Positions 25,579 to 34,374 of a stretch of 64,000 nt of DNA are shown piece after piece; position 1 is the first letter of the stretch; each line of letters opens with the position of its first letter. The stretch is from Candidatus Krumholzibacteriota bacterium (lineage in GTDB: Bacteria; Krumholzibacteriota; Krumholzibacteriia; Krumholzibacteriales; Krumholzibacteriaceae). The stretch lies in contig JAFGCX010000034.1 of NCBI GenBank assembly GCA_016932415.1, positions 1 to 64,000 on the forward strand, read 5' to 3'. A program made the position numbers and the translations under genes. The notes under the pieces were generated by a model. That model was given only the letters and a program-made list of their open reading frames with translations. It was not told the DNA's origin and did not search any database.

Positions 25579-26781
25579 ATGACAGGGAAAAAAATACTGT
25601 TGGCAGTATTTTTAATGATACCGGGATTGATTCTCGTATCATGCGGGGAAAAGGACAAACCCCTGCAGATCAATGAAGGCGTTGCCGCCAGGATCGGAGA
25701 CAGGAAATTGACGGAAAGTGAGATCGACGAGATCTTCGAGACCCTGCCCGAAAATCAGAAAGATGATTTCAAAGGACCGAGAGGAAGGGCGAAGTTCGTC
25801 GATATGGTAATAAATGATGAACTGCTCTTCCTTGCCGCGAAAAACATGAATCTCGCGAATGATCCCGAGACGAAGAAACAGATAGAGGTCGTGACGAGGA
25901 AGGTGCTCGTCTCCGCCTATTACAAAAAGCAGATCTTCGATAAAATCGAGATCTCTGATGAAGAGATCGAATCGTATTATAAAGACCATGAAGAAAGGTA
26001 CACAAACAAGGCGATAATAAAAGCCCAGCATATTTTTTCCGTCGACAGCATGAAATGCGTCGCCTGGAAGAAAAGGATCGAAAATGGGGAAAAATTCAGC
26101 GCCATTGCCAAAGCCGAGTCAGAGGACAAATCCTCGGCGGAAGCTTACGGGTCGCTCGGTTATTTCAACACTGACGGTTATGTCAAATTCATCGGTGATT
26201 CAAAGGAGTTCAATGACGCTATTAAAGACCTCGAAACAGGCGAGATGAGCGATGTTATCAAACATAGAAAGGGATATTCGCTCGTTCGCATAAACGATAA
26301 AAAACCGGAATCGTTAAAACCTCTTTCCGAGGTGAGAAAGAGCATAATCGATATAATAAAGCAGGAAAAAGCGAAAGCCTCGATGGAGGTCGAGATAGAG
26401 TCATTGAGAGATAAATTCAAACCGGTAAATTATGCCCAGGAAGTCGTCATCGCGACGACCAGGACTCCCGAGCAGCTCTGGGAGATCGCCCAGGCTGAAG
26501 ACGCCGCGTATACCCGCGTTCTTTATTACAGGGAACTCGTCAACAAATATCCGGAACATAAATATGCCGCGCAGGCGCTTTTTATGATCGGATTCGTCTA
26601 TGGAGAAGAACTGAAGGACCTCACCCAGGCGCAGAGGACGTATAACGAACTCCTGGAAAAATATCCTGATTCTGAAGTCGCCAAATCGGCTGAATGGATG
26701 CTGGAAAATCTTCACAAGGAACATCCTAAATTCGAATCGATTGAAAATGTCCATGAAGAGATGAAGAAGGAAAGCGAGTAG
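25579..26781 (+). CDS. PpiC-type peptidylprolyl isomerase lipoprotein with TPR-like tail
   Basis: A 400-residue lipoprotein: a signal peptide ends in the lipobox LVSC (Cys at about 22). It has a SurA-like N-terminal helical region (VAARIGDRKLTESEIDE, then FVDMVINDELL), a parvulin domain at about 150-235 (AQHIFSVDSMK, LGYFNTDGYV, GEMSDVIKHRKGYSLVRI) and a C-terminal tetratricopeptide-like segment (about 290-385, YYRELVNKYPEHKYAAQALFM). Such proteins help outer-membrane or periplasmic proteins fold. The joined TPR tail is less common and could mediate protein contacts. ATG 25579 follows ACAGGAGG. Confidence 0.88.
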   Translation: MTGKKILLAVFLMIPGLILVSCGEKDKPLQINEGVAARIGDRKLTESEIDEIFETLPENQKDDFKGPRGRAKFVDMVINDELLFLAAKNMNLANDPETKKQIEVVTRKVLVSAYYKKQIFDKIEISDEEIESYYKDHEERYTNKAIIKAQHIFSVDSMKCVAWKKRIENGEKFSAIAKAESEDKSSAEAYGSLGYFNTDGYVKFIGDSKEFNDAIKDLETGEMSDVIKHRKGYSLVRINDKKPESLKPLSEVRKSIIDIIKQEKAKASMEVEIESLRDKFKPVNYAQEVVIATTRTPEQLWEIAQAEDAAYTRVLYYRELVNKYPEHKYAAQALFMIGFVYGEELKDLTQAQRTYNELLEKYPDSEVAKSAEWMLENLHKEHPKFESIENVHEEMKKESE

Positions 26782-26789
26782 AGACCGCG

Positions 26790-27275
26790 ATGGAACTTAT
26801 CCAGGTCTACGTAAGCGCGATAGCGATCGACAAGGAGAGGGAGCATCCCGTCGTCCTTCTCAAGGCGGAGGGTGATGAGGAGATAATGCCGATATGGATA
26901 GGTCCCGCTGAGGCGTCTGCAATTTATACTGCCCTCTCCGGCAGTACTTTTGAAAGACCTATGACGCATGATCTGCTCAAACTGATAGTCGAGGAACTCG
27001 GAGCTGTCGTGAGCGCCATCGAGATAACAGGGATGCAGAAAGACACATACTTCGCGCGGATCATCCTTCAAAGAGGAGAGGAAGTCTTTTATATAGACGC
27101 CAGACCGAGTGATTCGATATCGCTGGCGCTGCGCTGCGGTTCACCGCTTTTCATGGAGAAGGAACTTTTTCATAAATTCAAAAGGGACCTGAAAGTCGGG
27201 AAGAACGCCGGGGAAGAGATCAAAAAACATTTCAGGGAACTCGACCCGGGCGAATTCGGAGATATTGATCTATAG
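26790..27275 (+). CDS. bifunctional nuclease family protein (DUF151)
   Basis: A 161-residue protein with a complete DUF151 domain: VVLLKAEGDEEIMPIWIGPAEA (in two blocks), ERPMTHDLLKLIVEELGA and IDARPSDSISLALRCGSPLFM. Plant and bacterial relatives have been called bifunctional nucleases, with RNase and DNase activity; in bacteria the physiological role is poorly known. It starts at ATG 26790, eight bases after the isomerase gene, and ends just before the carbonic anhydrase-like gene. Confidence 0.9.
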   Translation: MELIQVYVSAIAIDKEREHPVVLLKAEGDEEIMPIWIGPAEASAIYTALSGSTFERPMTHDLLKLIVEELGAVVSAIEITGMQKDTYFARIILQRGEEVFYIDARPSDSISLALRCGSPLFMEKELFHKFKRDLKVGKNAGEEIKKHFRELDPGEFGDIDL

Positions 27276-27285
27276 GAGGAATCTG

Positions 27286-27810
27286 TTGATCGAGCCTTTT
27301 CAGGGGATCAGCCCCGTCATCGGCAGTGATGTATATATAGCCGGCAGCGCGAGCGTAATCGGAGAGGTGACTATCGGCAACCGGTCGAGCGTGTGGCATG
27401 GGGCGGTCGTGAGGGGTGACTGTTGGAAGATCAGCATCGGCGAATCGACGAACATTCAGGATTGCTGCGTCTGTCACGTGACGACTGGAGGTCCGCCGCT
27501 GATAATAGGAGATAATGTGACTGTCGGGCACGGAGCAGTGCTTCACTCCTGCATGATCGGGAACGGATCGTTGATTGGTATGGGCGCGGTAGTCCTCGAC
27601 GGAGCGGAGATCGGAGAGGGATCGATCATAGCGGCTAACAGTGTCGTGCTCGAGAATACCGTCATACCTCCCGGATCGCTGGTCGCCGGTGTTCCCGGGT
27701 CCGTGAAGAAAAAGATCGACGCGGATTCGCGGTCCAGGCTTGTCGAACAGGCGCGGGAATACCATCAACTGGCGTTGTCATATCTGGGATCAGGCAATTT
27801 CTCGCGTTAA
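27286..27810 (+). CDS. gamma carbonic anhydrase-like hexapeptide protein
   Basis: A 174-residue left-handed beta-helix protein. Hexapeptide repeats run through most of it, with the YrdA/gamma-CA landmarks SVWHGAVVRGD, CHVTTGG and VTVGHGAVLHSC, which supply the three metal-binding histidines, and then GMGAVVLDGAEIG and VAGVPGSVKK. It may be a zinc or iron carbonic anhydrase or a related acyl-carrier-like enzyme; activity in this family is often absent. TTG 27286 is chosen because AGGAGGA lies five bases before it. Confidence 0.9.
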   Translation: MIEPFQGISPVIGSDVYIAGSASVIGEVTIGNRSSVWHGAVVRGDCWKISIGESTNIQDCCVCHVTTGGPPLIIGDNVTVGHGAVLHSCMIGNGSLIGMGAVVLDGAEIGEGSIIAANSVVLENTVIPPGSLVAGVPGSVKKKIDADSRSRLVEQAREYHQLALSYLGSGNFSR

Positions 27811-27820
27811 GGATGTCTTT

Positions 27821-29551
27821 ATGAGGATGAGATCTTTATTATTCCTGGTTCTTGTCTACCTTTCATGCGCGTCGGTCCCGCCAGCGGTCCAGACGGAAAA
27901 GTCAGATGATGAGATCAGGGAAGGGCTTCTTACGAAGATAAGGACTTCCGTATTTGAGGAGGATCATAAGGAAATCAGGAAGAAGGGCCTTCTCTATATT
28001 GAAAAATACGGGGGAAGCAGTGAAATACCAGAGGTAAGGATCTGCGTCGGAAAAGCGTCGTTGAATCTCGGGTATCTGACCGAGGCAAGGACAGTCCTTC
28101 TTCCACTCGCCGGTGGAGACGCCTCTCCATCTGACAGAAGAGAGGCACTGCGGCTTCTCGCCCGGGTCGACATGGAAAATGGCAGATATCAGGATGCCGC
28201 CGAAGAACTTCTCGATGCCATAGGCGCCGGGATGAATGATTCGGAATATCAGGAGACAAGGATCCTGCTTGCCCGGATCTCCAGCCTGCTTTCAGAAAGC
28301 CAGCTGGACAAGCTTAGGGTCGACTACGCTTCGATTCCTGGAATCGATATAATACTCGAACAATCACTTTCCTACGCGCTGGCGGGAAGTGATACGTCCC
28401 GGGTCTCATCTCTGAGACGCCAGCTCATTGCCGCCGACTCTCTCAGGGTGATGCCTGACCGCCTGATAACAAGCAGGACCGTACCTGCTTTCGACAGAAA
28501 GATCGAAAAGACGCAGAATGGCGATAGCCGGACGATCGGTCTTCTCTGCCCCATGAGCGGGAGATTCGGCCGTCTTGGAGAGGCATTTCTCTCCGGAGCT
28601 TCGACGGCAATGACTGAAGCCCGGATGATGGGAACAATCGATATAGAGATCGTTGTCGGTGATACAAAGGGGAGCGCCCTGGAAGCCCGCGAATTGACTG
28701 AAAGAATGATCAGGGAAGAAGGAGTGACGTCATTTGTCGGGGGAGTCCTGAGTTCTTCCACTATTGCCGCGGCGCAGGCCGCCCAGTTCAATAAAGTTGT
28801 TCTATACTCTCCAGTCGCTTCCGAAGAAGGTATCGACGGGATCGGAGATCATATCTTCCAGGCGCGGACCAGTTCAGATGCCGAGTTGATCGCTCTCGCG
28901 AGGATCGCCTGTTCGATCATGGGAAAAAGAAGGATCGCCTTCCTTTCAGCCGATGGGCATCGTTCAAGAGAATACGAGGCTCTTTTCCGTGAGTCGGTGG
29001 AACTGCTCGGTGCCTCTCTGGTCGTCTGCGATTATTACGACCAGGGCAATACAGATTTCAAGGTAAATATCGAACGCCTGCGCGGTGCCGATCCCGACGC
29101 GCTGTTCATAGCTTCCGACGTGGAAGACCTGATTCTGATCCTTCCACAGCTGTCATTCTATGAATTCGGCGTCCAGTTGCTCGGAACCAGCGCGTGGAAC
29201 TCGAATAATCTGCTCCGAATGGCAGGTCGGGACATGGAAGGCGCTGTCTTCCCGGCAGTAATCGATCTCAAGGATGATGAAGAGGCATACAGATCTGCTG
29301 CCGCCTTTACGGACAGGCAGGCGGTCGATGTCAATCGATTCGTCATAGGCGGATATATCGGTGTCAGAAAAATGCTGGAAGCCGTCGCGCAAAGCAGGCG
29401 GAATGGAAGTTCCATAAGGGAAGAGATGTCAAAGTCCCTGGAGAATAACCAGCATCAATACATCGAACTCGTCTCGGGAAAAGGGATCCTGTTCTACACG
29501 ATCAGAAATGAAAAAGTCATTGATTACATGACCCTGACGCTCCACAGGTAG
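27821..29551 (+). CDS. LpoA-like lipoprotein: TPR plus type 1 periplasmic-binding fold
   Basis: A 576-residue exported protein with a probable lipoprotein signal (MRMRSLLFLVLVYLSCAS, Cys at about 16). The first half is helical, TPR-like (ALRLLARVDMENGRYQDAAEELL). From about 245 a Leu/Ile/Val-binding-protein-like domain begins (RTIGLLCPMSGRFGRLGEAFLSGA, here split) and continues through SFVGGVLSSSTIAAAQAAQ, a layout shared with the penicillin-binding-protein activator LpoA and with ABC amino acid receptors. No ABC transporter genes are adjacent, which favours an envelope role. ATG 27821 is 10 bases after the previous gene. Confidence 0.78.
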   Translation: MRMRSLLFLVLVYLSCASVPPAVQTEKSDDEIREGLLTKIRTSVFEEDHKEIRKKGLLYIEKYGGSSEIPEVRICVGKASLNLGYLTEARTVLLPLAGGDASPSDRREALRLLARVDMENGRYQDAAEELLDAIGAGMNDSEYQETRILLARISSLLSESQLDKLRVDYASIPGIDIILEQSLSYALAGSDTSRVSSLRRQLIAADSLRVMPDRLITSRTVPAFDRKIEKTQNGDSRTIGLLCPMSGRFGRLGEAFLSGASTAMTEARMMGTIDIEIVVGDTKGSALEARELTERMIREEGVTSFVGGVLSSSTIAAAQAAQFNKVVLYSPVASEEGIDGIGDHIFQARTSSDAELIALARIACSIMGKRRIAFLSADGHRSREYEALFRESVELLGASLVVCDYYDQGNTDFKVNIERLRGADPDALFIASDVEDLILILPQLSFYEFGVQLLGTSAWNSNNLLRMAGRDMEGAVFPAVIDLKDDEEAYRSAAAFTDRQAVDVNRFVIGGYIGVRKMLEAVAQSRRNGSSIREEMSKSLENNQHQYIELVSGKGILFYTIRNEKVIDYMTLTLHR

Positions 29552-29582
29552 AAACAGTCCCGGGTAGGGGCGAAAGAACCGG

Positions 29583-30251
29583 TCAACCTGTCAGTCTGAA
29601 ACTGATGAGAAAACTTATCCAGAACGATCTTGGCGTTCCGTCTTCGATGACAGGTTTGAATTCAAACTGGCGAACAGCTTTGATCGAAGCTTCTTCGAAA
29701 CTTTTCATTCCGAAGACTTTTCTCACATATGCCTCATCGACCAGACCTCTCTCATTGATATATACCTCGACCAGGACATACCCTTCAGATCTCTTTAACA
29801 TCGCGTCCTGAGGATATTCCGGCTGGATCATCCGGAGTATCACATAATCCTGCCTGTAAGGTACATCGGTATGGGAGGGATAGGTGCGGACGTAGTTATC
29901 ATCGATCACTTCGTCGAAGGTGATTTCTTCGATTTCTTTTTCGGGAGCAGTGGAGATCCGGGGGTTTTCTTCCTCAATATCTTCCTCTTCTTCGCTGACC
30001 AGGTCCATTTCGCGAACGACGATGTCGTGGCGTTCCTCGGAAAAGACCTCTGCCTCTATCCCTCTGTCGTCGATGATAGTTATTTCCGGTACAAACCTCT
30101 CTTCTCCTTCGTAACCTACGGAAAATATCCTGTCCACGACTCTGGAACGTTCAGCGCTGAAAAGTAGGAGAAGAAGAGTGATCAGAGCGATCGGGATCGT
30201 CAGGATGAGTCTCTTTGTGAGTTTTCTGTCGTATTCTACTATTTTTCCCAT
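29583..30251 (-). CDS. TonB-family energy transducer
   Basis: A 222-residue protein on the minus strand. A short cytoplasmic start, one membrane helix (about 14-32, LILTIPIALITLLLLLF), an acidic linker (about 85-115, rich in Glu rather than the usual Pro/Lys) and a C-terminal TonB domain (LKRSEGYVLVEVYINERG, VFGMKSFEEASIKAVRQ then FEFKP) are visible. TonB domains pass inner-membrane energy to outer-membrane receptors. The ExbB/ExbD partners are not in this window. It converges with the LpoA-like gene (31-base gap, no obvious terminator). Confidence 0.86.
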   Translation of the reverse strand: MGKIVEYDRKLTKRLILTIPIALITLLLLLFSAERSRVVDRIFSVGYEGEERFVPEITIIDDRGIEAEVFSEERHDIVVREMDLVSEEEEDIEEENPRISTAPEKEIEEITFDEVIDDNYVRTYPSHTDVPYRQDYVILRMIQPEYPQDAMLKRSEGYVLVEVYINERGLVDEAYVRKVFGMKSFEEASIKAVRQFEFKPVIEDGTPRSFWISFLISFRLTG

Positions 30252-30339
30252 TTCCCGGACTACCCAGCCTTTTCTATGAATATCAGCTATGAGGTCTCAA
30301 TAGTCAACCAGTGGCGATATCCCTGATAAGCATATCGGC

Positions 30340-32652
30340 TCATAAATCGACGTCGATCATCGAATTGCCTTCGGTGGCGCCTGGTAACTGTAAATGTCTT
30401 AATATCATCTTTTCATTTCCGGGAAGGATGATAGACAGGATATGGGATCCTTCGTCCAGGAGCCCGTATGAAACGACGCCGTTATCGTCAGTCATCGAGG
30501 TGAAAAGACCGTCGACAGATACGATAGCGCCCCGAACTGGCGATCCGGATCTTGATATGGTTATGTCATGACTGTGAAAAATCGTTGGGTCAGGGGCAAA
30601 AAACCTTGCCAGGCCGGTTACGATGGAGTTGGCCTGCATCTGTCGCCAGAGCTGAGAGGAGAATATCTTTTCCGTCTCTCCGTTCAGCGCGGCATGGATC
30701 TCGCACGCGGGAAGATTGGTCTGCTGGAGAAAGAGATGGGACGACTCCGATATCAGGGGATTTTTAAAAGGTGGAATATTGCCGGACATCTCTTTCAGGC
30801 TGCCAGCTATCCTGCTACCCTTTTCACTTCCCGGGTAATGCAGGAAGAGCGGCTCGTCCGATCCTGCGGGCAATTCTGAACCGAAATAGAGGCCGAGGGC
30901 GAGATCTCCGCGAAACCTGTTTGTCCTTTCGATCCTGTCGTCGAGCGAAAGTGATTCCTCCCCCTCGCGCGTGAGGATGATTTCTGCCCCGGCTGTCGTG
31001 AGGATATCCCTCATCTGTTTGGCGATATCGAGGTTGACAGTCGCTCCCCTGAGCCGCATCGGTCCCAGGCCGGAATCTTCCGTACCTCCCCCGGCAGGAT
31101 CGATCACGATCTTCTTGCCATGAAATATTCCACCAAGGAGGGGTTCAAGAATGACCACAGTCCGACCGGTGTCGCCGGCAGGTGCGATCTCATCAAGCTC
31201 GACCCGGCGATAGCCGGGGGCGGTTATCGTGATCGGACTCGCGGAAAGAGAGGCGGGGATCGACAGAACTCCGGCGGCGCCGGCCGCGCACAGAGTCCCG
31301 TCAGGGAAAAAGGCAGCGGCGTCATCGATATCTTTTCCGCTTGCACGGTCAGTTACTATAAGAGAAAGAGTCATCCGGTCATCGCCAGGGGTGAAAAAGA
31401 GCGTGTCGCAGAGACCGGGGACTTCGAATATAAGTCCTTGGTCGAGAGAACTCCTTGCCGATCTGAATCGGAAGACTCCTTTTTTAGATCTTCCTTTCAG
31501 CACTTTTCCCGATCCCGTCAGTGTCACCTTTAAAGGCTGTCCGTCAGCTACAGGCTCGCCAAACTGATCGAGTATCTTTACGGAAAGCGAGAGATAAGGT
31601 CCTGCCGAATTTTCAAAAGGTAACGCGATTATATGTCTTGCCGGCCTGGTTAATAAGATCTCAAACGGCGTACTGAGGCAGCTGCCGCCAAGGATGCTTC
31701 TCGCGTAAGCCTGAAAACGGTATTTTCCGTTTGGGGCGTCGTAAGGCAGGGCGTATGATATCCTGCCGAGCAAAGGATCCCAGACGGCGGGGACTCTTCT
31801 GCCATTGTCCAGAATGCCGACCGAGGAGGGGTCTACAGGTATCGAGGCGCCAGGGGCCACTGTAAAAGAGATAATCTCCGGTCGACCGATAGTGTCCCCC
31901 GGGAGGTCAACCGGACTGATTACGGGGATGCCCCTGGAGAAATATGATATCAGGCCGAGGAAATACGCTTCCGCTTCAAGTCTCTGTTTTGATGAGATCC
32001 TCAGTTTCTTTTCGATTCCCGGATGCGAGATGTAACTGGCCTCTCCCAGCACAGAGGCCCTGGCGAGAGAATTTCTTAGAACATAGTAGCTTCCAGGTTT
32101 TATTGACGATCCCTCTATTCCGAGGTTTCTAGACAGGTGCGTCTGTATGTCCGTCGCCAGTTCCATCGAAGCGTCAGGATCTGTGGCGCGGTAATAGACT
32201 TCTATGCTGTTCTTTTTTCTGTCGAGAGAAATATTGGAATTATGATGTATCGATAAAAAGACATCCGGGTCGAAGGAGTTGGCGACCCTGGTCCTTTCAG
32301 CGAGATCGTCTCCGAGAGCAAGGGAGCTGTCAGGAAGAAAATCCCGGTCATTCGTCCTTGTCATGACGACATCAACTCCGGCATCGTTGAGAAGTCCCCA
32401 TAAATAGAGGGCGACGCCAAGGTTGACTTCCGCTTCAGTGAGCGAATCGATTCCGGTCGCTCCTTCGAAATATCCTCCATGGCCGGGATCGATAACGATC
32501 TTTCTGCCTGTAAGTACTGTCGCGTCGGCTTTTCCCGGATCCTCGCTCAAACGGAGGTAAAGACGCTCCCATGAAGTCTGTTTCGAAGCACATCCTGAGA
32601 GCAGGATAATGAAGGTCAGTGCGGCTATTCGGCAGGTCCGGGCGCGGTTCAT
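30340..32652 (-). CDS. N-acetylmuramoyl-L-alanine amidase with duplicated, inactive second domain
   Basis: A 770-residue lipoprotein (lipobox LSGC). The first amidase_3 domain (about 45-235) has all zinc and catalytic residues: DPGHGG, the glutamate in SLTEAEVNLG, the histidine in SIHHNS and GEASYISHP. A middle stretch of beta-sandwich-like segments follows. A second amidase-like domain (about 515-690) keeps the fold pattern but reads DPAGGG, RGATVNLDIA and LGLYFGS where the first has H, E and H, so it should not cleave; it may bind peptidoglycan. A carboxypeptidase-regulatory-like beta repeat ends the protein. The start follows AGGAGG; an upstream ATG at 32676 is less likely. Confidence 0.88.
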   Translation of the reverse strand: MNRARTCRIAALTFIILLSGCASKQTSWERLYLRLSEDPGKADATVLTGRKIVIDPGHGGYFEGATGIDSLTEAEVNLGVALYLWGLLNDAGVDVVMTRTNDRDFLPDSSLALGDDLAERTRVANSFDPDVFLSIHHNSNISLDRKKNSIEVYYRATDPDASMELATDIQTHLSRNLGIEGSSIKPGSYYVLRNSLARASVLGEASYISHPGIEKKLRISSKQRLEAEAYFLGLISYFSRGIPVISPVDLPGDTIGRPEIISFTVAPGASIPVDPSSVGILDNGRRVPAVWDPLLGRISYALPYDAPNGKYRFQAYARSILGGSCLSTPFEILLTRPARHIIALPFENSAGPYLSLSVKILDQFGEPVADGQPLKVTLTGSGKVLKGRSKKGVFRFRSARSSLDQGLIFEVPGLCDTLFFTPGDDRMTLSLIVTDRASGKDIDDAAAFFPDGTLCAAGAAGVLSIPASLSASPITITAPGYRRVELDEIAPAGDTGRTVVILEPLLGGIFHGKKIVIDPAGGGTEDSGLGPMRLRGATVNLDIAKQMRDILTTAGAEIILTREGEESLSLDDRIERTNRFRGDLALGLYFGSELPAGSDEPLFLHYPGSEKGSRIAGSLKEMSGNIPPFKNPLISESSHLFLQQTNLPACEIHAALNGETEKIFSSQLWRQMQANSIVTGLARFFAPDPTIFHSHDITISRSGSPVRGAIVSVDGLFTSMTDDNGVVSYGLLDEGSHILSIILPGNEKMILRHLQLPGATEGNSMIDVDL

Positions 32653-32929
32653 CCGATCCTCCTTCTGATCGATCATTTAATGTCCGGTTGCCACGGTGGA
32701 AAATTCACCGGTAGCATTGATGCCGGTCCAAACCGGCCAGTCCGGAATGATCGCAGTTATTTATTGTCTAACATATAGTTGTGTACTCTTCAAGTCTGAT
32801 TTGACGAGATAGTGGAAATCTGTTGAAGATGAAGAATTTCAATAATATCGTCGATTTAACAATATATTGAGATAATAGTTGACGGTTGCCACAATATATG
32901 GTAGAAAATGGCGAGTTTATATTTATTTT
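32653..32929. other. divergent intergenic region between the amidase and selA
   Basis: This 277-base gap separates two divergent genes and turns markedly AT-rich in its right half (32755-32929). It holds a GCCGGT-CCAA-ACCGGC hairpin (32722-32737) and TTGACG hexamers at 32801 and 32879, but neither has a convincing -10 at the right distance. Promoters for both genes should be here. Confidence 0.5.
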
Positions 32930-34366
32930 ATGTCTATTTTTATCAAAACGGAGAAGTTTATCCAGACAAGTCTGAAAAAGCTCCCTTCAGTAGAGAAGGT
33001 CCTCGGCGACGAGCAGGTCTCTTCACTCATCTCGAATTACTCGAGGAATGGTATCACGAGGATCGTCAGAGAGAAGATTGACGCGTATCGCGCGGTATTA
33101 CTGAAGGATACGGCTGAAGACAAGAGCAGCGAAATAATACTCGGTGAGATAGTCACCGCGGTTGCCGAAGAGATCGGATCGATAAGCGCGGTACATCCGA
33201 GAAGGGTCATAAACGCTTCGGGAGTCGTGCTGCACACAAATCTCGGCAGAGCGGTGTTGAGCGAATCGGCCCGATCAGCCCTTGAGTATGTTTCGGCTGG
33301 ATACGTGGATCTTGAGATCGATATGGCCAGCGGACAGAGGACCGAGCGCGACGCAAAGGCGGCGAGGCTTCTCAGTCTTCTTACCGGTTCGGAAAGCGCG
33401 CTGGTAGTGAATAATACAGCCGCGGCAGTGCTTCTTGCCGTAAATACATTCGCCGGTGAGGGAGCTGTCGCAGTCTCCAGGGGAGAACTGGTCGAGATAG
33501 GAGGCAGCTTCAGACTGCCTGAGATACTGTCATCGGCAGCGCGGCAGGTCATCGAGGTAGGTACGACAAACAGGACTCACCCGGGGGATTATAAGGAAGC
33601 GATAGAAAGGGGCGCGACTCTTCTTCTTAAGGTCCATACGAGTAATTACAGGATCCTTGGATATACGGACGATGTGGAACTTGAAAAACTGGTCGAGATC
33701 GGAAGAGCAAACGATATCCCGGTAATGTACGATCAGGGGAGCGGAATACTCTTTCCTTTCGGCAAGGGAGGACCCGAGGGCGAGGCGGACGCTGGCGCGC
33801 TGATCAAAAGCGGTGTGGACATCCTGTGTTTCAGTGCGGACAAGGCTCTCGGTGGACCGCAGGCCGGACTGATAGCAGGCAGGTCGGGACCTGTTGAAAG
33901 ACTGAGGAAAAATCATCTCAGCAGGGCTCTAAGAGTGGATAAACTGACCCTGGCAGCTCTTGAAGCTGTATTGCTCCAGTACTGGACCGGCCGGACCGAC
34001 CAGATCCCGGCGATCAATATGATATTGGAGAGCGTTGAATCGATCGGGAAAAAAGCTGAAAAGTTTTCCGCCGTTTTATCGAAAAAGTTGTCCCCTGGCT
34101 GTAAAGTGACTCTTGTCGAGGGAGAATCATCGATCGGGGGAGGGAGTTTTCCGATAGATCCTCTTCCGACCATACTTGTCAGGATCGAACTGGATCCAGG
34201 TGTGGCGGTAAAGCTTTCGGCGCTGCTTCGCGGGCTTGATCCGGCGATCCTCGTGAGGATCAAGGATGATTCGATATATCTGGATCTCAGGACTGTGACA
34301 GGCGAAGAGGAAGAGATCATCGGGAAGAGCCTGGCAATGGGAATCAAGGAGATTTCAGGGAGGTAG
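32930..34366 (+). CDS. selA: L-seryl-tRNA(Sec) selenium transferase
   Basis: SelA is the PLP enzyme that converts seryl-tRNA(Sec) to selenocysteinyl-tRNA(Sec). The 478-residue protein has the expected order: an N-terminal helical region (LPSVEKVLGDE), RRVINASGVVLHTNLGRAVLS, ALVVNNTAAAVLLAVNTFA, the sequence KVHTSNYRILGYT and the PLP lysine in CFSADKALGGPQAGLI. The usual motif is GDKLLGGPQAG, so Ala replaces Gly before the DK. ATG 32930 is preferred although its ribosome site is poor; TTG 32879 would add 17 residues. No selB or tRNA-Sec is in the window, so the selenocysteine system must continue elsewhere. Confidence 0.92.
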   Translation: MSIFIKTEKFIQTSLKKLPSVEKVLGDEQVSSLISNYSRNGITRIVREKIDAYRAVLLKDTAEDKSSEIILGEIVTAVAEEIGSISAVHPRRVINASGVVLHTNLGRAVLSESARSALEYVSAGYVDLEIDMASGQRTERDAKAARLLSLLTGSESALVVNNTAAAVLLAVNTFAGEGAVAVSRGELVEIGGSFRLPEILSSAARQVIEVGTTNRTHPGDYKEAIERGATLLLKVHTSNYRILGYTDDVELEKLVEIGRANDIPVMYDQGSGILFPFGKGGPEGEADAGALIKSGVDILCFSADKALGGPQAGLIAGRSGPVERLRKNHLSRALRVDKLTLAALEAVLLQYWTGRTDQIPAINMILESVESIGKKAEKFSAVLSKKLSPGCKVTLVEGESSIGGGSFPIDPLPTILVRIELDPGVAVKLSALLRGLDPAILVRIKDDSIYLDLRTVTGEEEEIIGKSLAMGIKEISGR

Positions 34367-34374
34367 TGATTATC

